64,000 nucleotides of DNA, taken from NCBI RefSeq assembly GCF_009789075.1, contig NZ_WNXQ01000001.1, forward strand, positions 496,001 to 560,000, given 5' to 3'. The stretch is from Pseudooceanicola pacificus (lineage in GTDB: Bacteria > Pseudomonadota > Alphaproteobacteria > Rhodobacterales > Rhodobacteraceae). Position 1 is the stretch's first letter. More model-generated notes on the stretch are below. The model did no database searches. It was not told where the DNA came from and saw nothing but the letters and a program-made list of their open reading frames with translations. The DNA is not shown here.

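Overview
The window looks like a piece of a high-GC alphaproteobacterial chromosome, most likely Rhodobacterales (Roseobacter group). The basis is uniformly high GC with long shadow ORFs on the opposite strand, tightly packed operons with 1-14 base overlaps, and a gene set of ABC uptake systems, acyl-CoA catabolism, Rieske proteins and IclR/TetR regulators. No rRNA, tRNA, insertion sequence, prophage or CRISPR array was seen.

Layout. 1-4667 (minus) is a nutrient operon: an NMT1/THI5-type binding protein, an ABC ATPase, a permease, a cytosine-deaminase-like amidohydrolase and the start of an FAD-dependent oxidase that leaves the window. RidA (4916-5305, plus) is divergent from it. Glucokinase (minus) lies divergent from a 3-hydroxyacyl-CoA dehydrogenase / enoyl-CoA hydratase / glyoxalase-fold operon (6469-9384). 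A DUF808 membrane protein and a MaoC-like double-hotdog hydratase follow. 11474-15982 (minus) holds an IclR regulator, a TetR regulator, a Rieske ferredoxin, two ACMSD-type amidohydrolases and a second Rieske protein. 16245-19895 holds an alpha/beta-hydrolase-fold protein that lacks the catalytic serine, an enoyl-CoA hydratase paralogue and an NDP-forming acyl-CoA synthetase. Together 6469-19895 reads as a CoA-dependent catabolic island for an unidentified cyclic or branched carboxylic acid, with two TetR-type palindromes as candidate switches.

20022-25240 (minus) is a ugpBAEC-type glycerol-3-phosphate / glycerophosphodiester uptake operon. It ends in an EEP-superfamily phosphodiesterase where ugpQ is often found. 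A TIM-barrel sugar isomerase/epimerase with a clear terminator follows.

The most unusual part is 26430-64000 (minus), a five-gene transcription unit. Its first visible gene is a single reading frame of at least 10,424 codons that is still open at the window's right edge. It encodes a giant, apparently secreted protein: beta-sandwich repeats, 17 CARDB repeats, Ig/cadherin-like repeats, two propeller-like regions, an RHS-like region, a dockerin-like Ca-binding pair, an alpha/beta-hydrolase-like region, a long helical region, an HExxHxxG metallopeptidase-like domain, a duplicated cadherin-cadherin-PKD cassette and a cysteine-containing C-terminus. Four genes follow with almost no gaps: a DUF3467 protein, a GAF-HlyD fusion, a PqqD-like/M50 protease/HlyD fusion, and a SecA-like ATPase without the C-terminal SecA domains. 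I infer that these form a dedicated processing and export apparatus for the giant protein. No function has been shown for it here.
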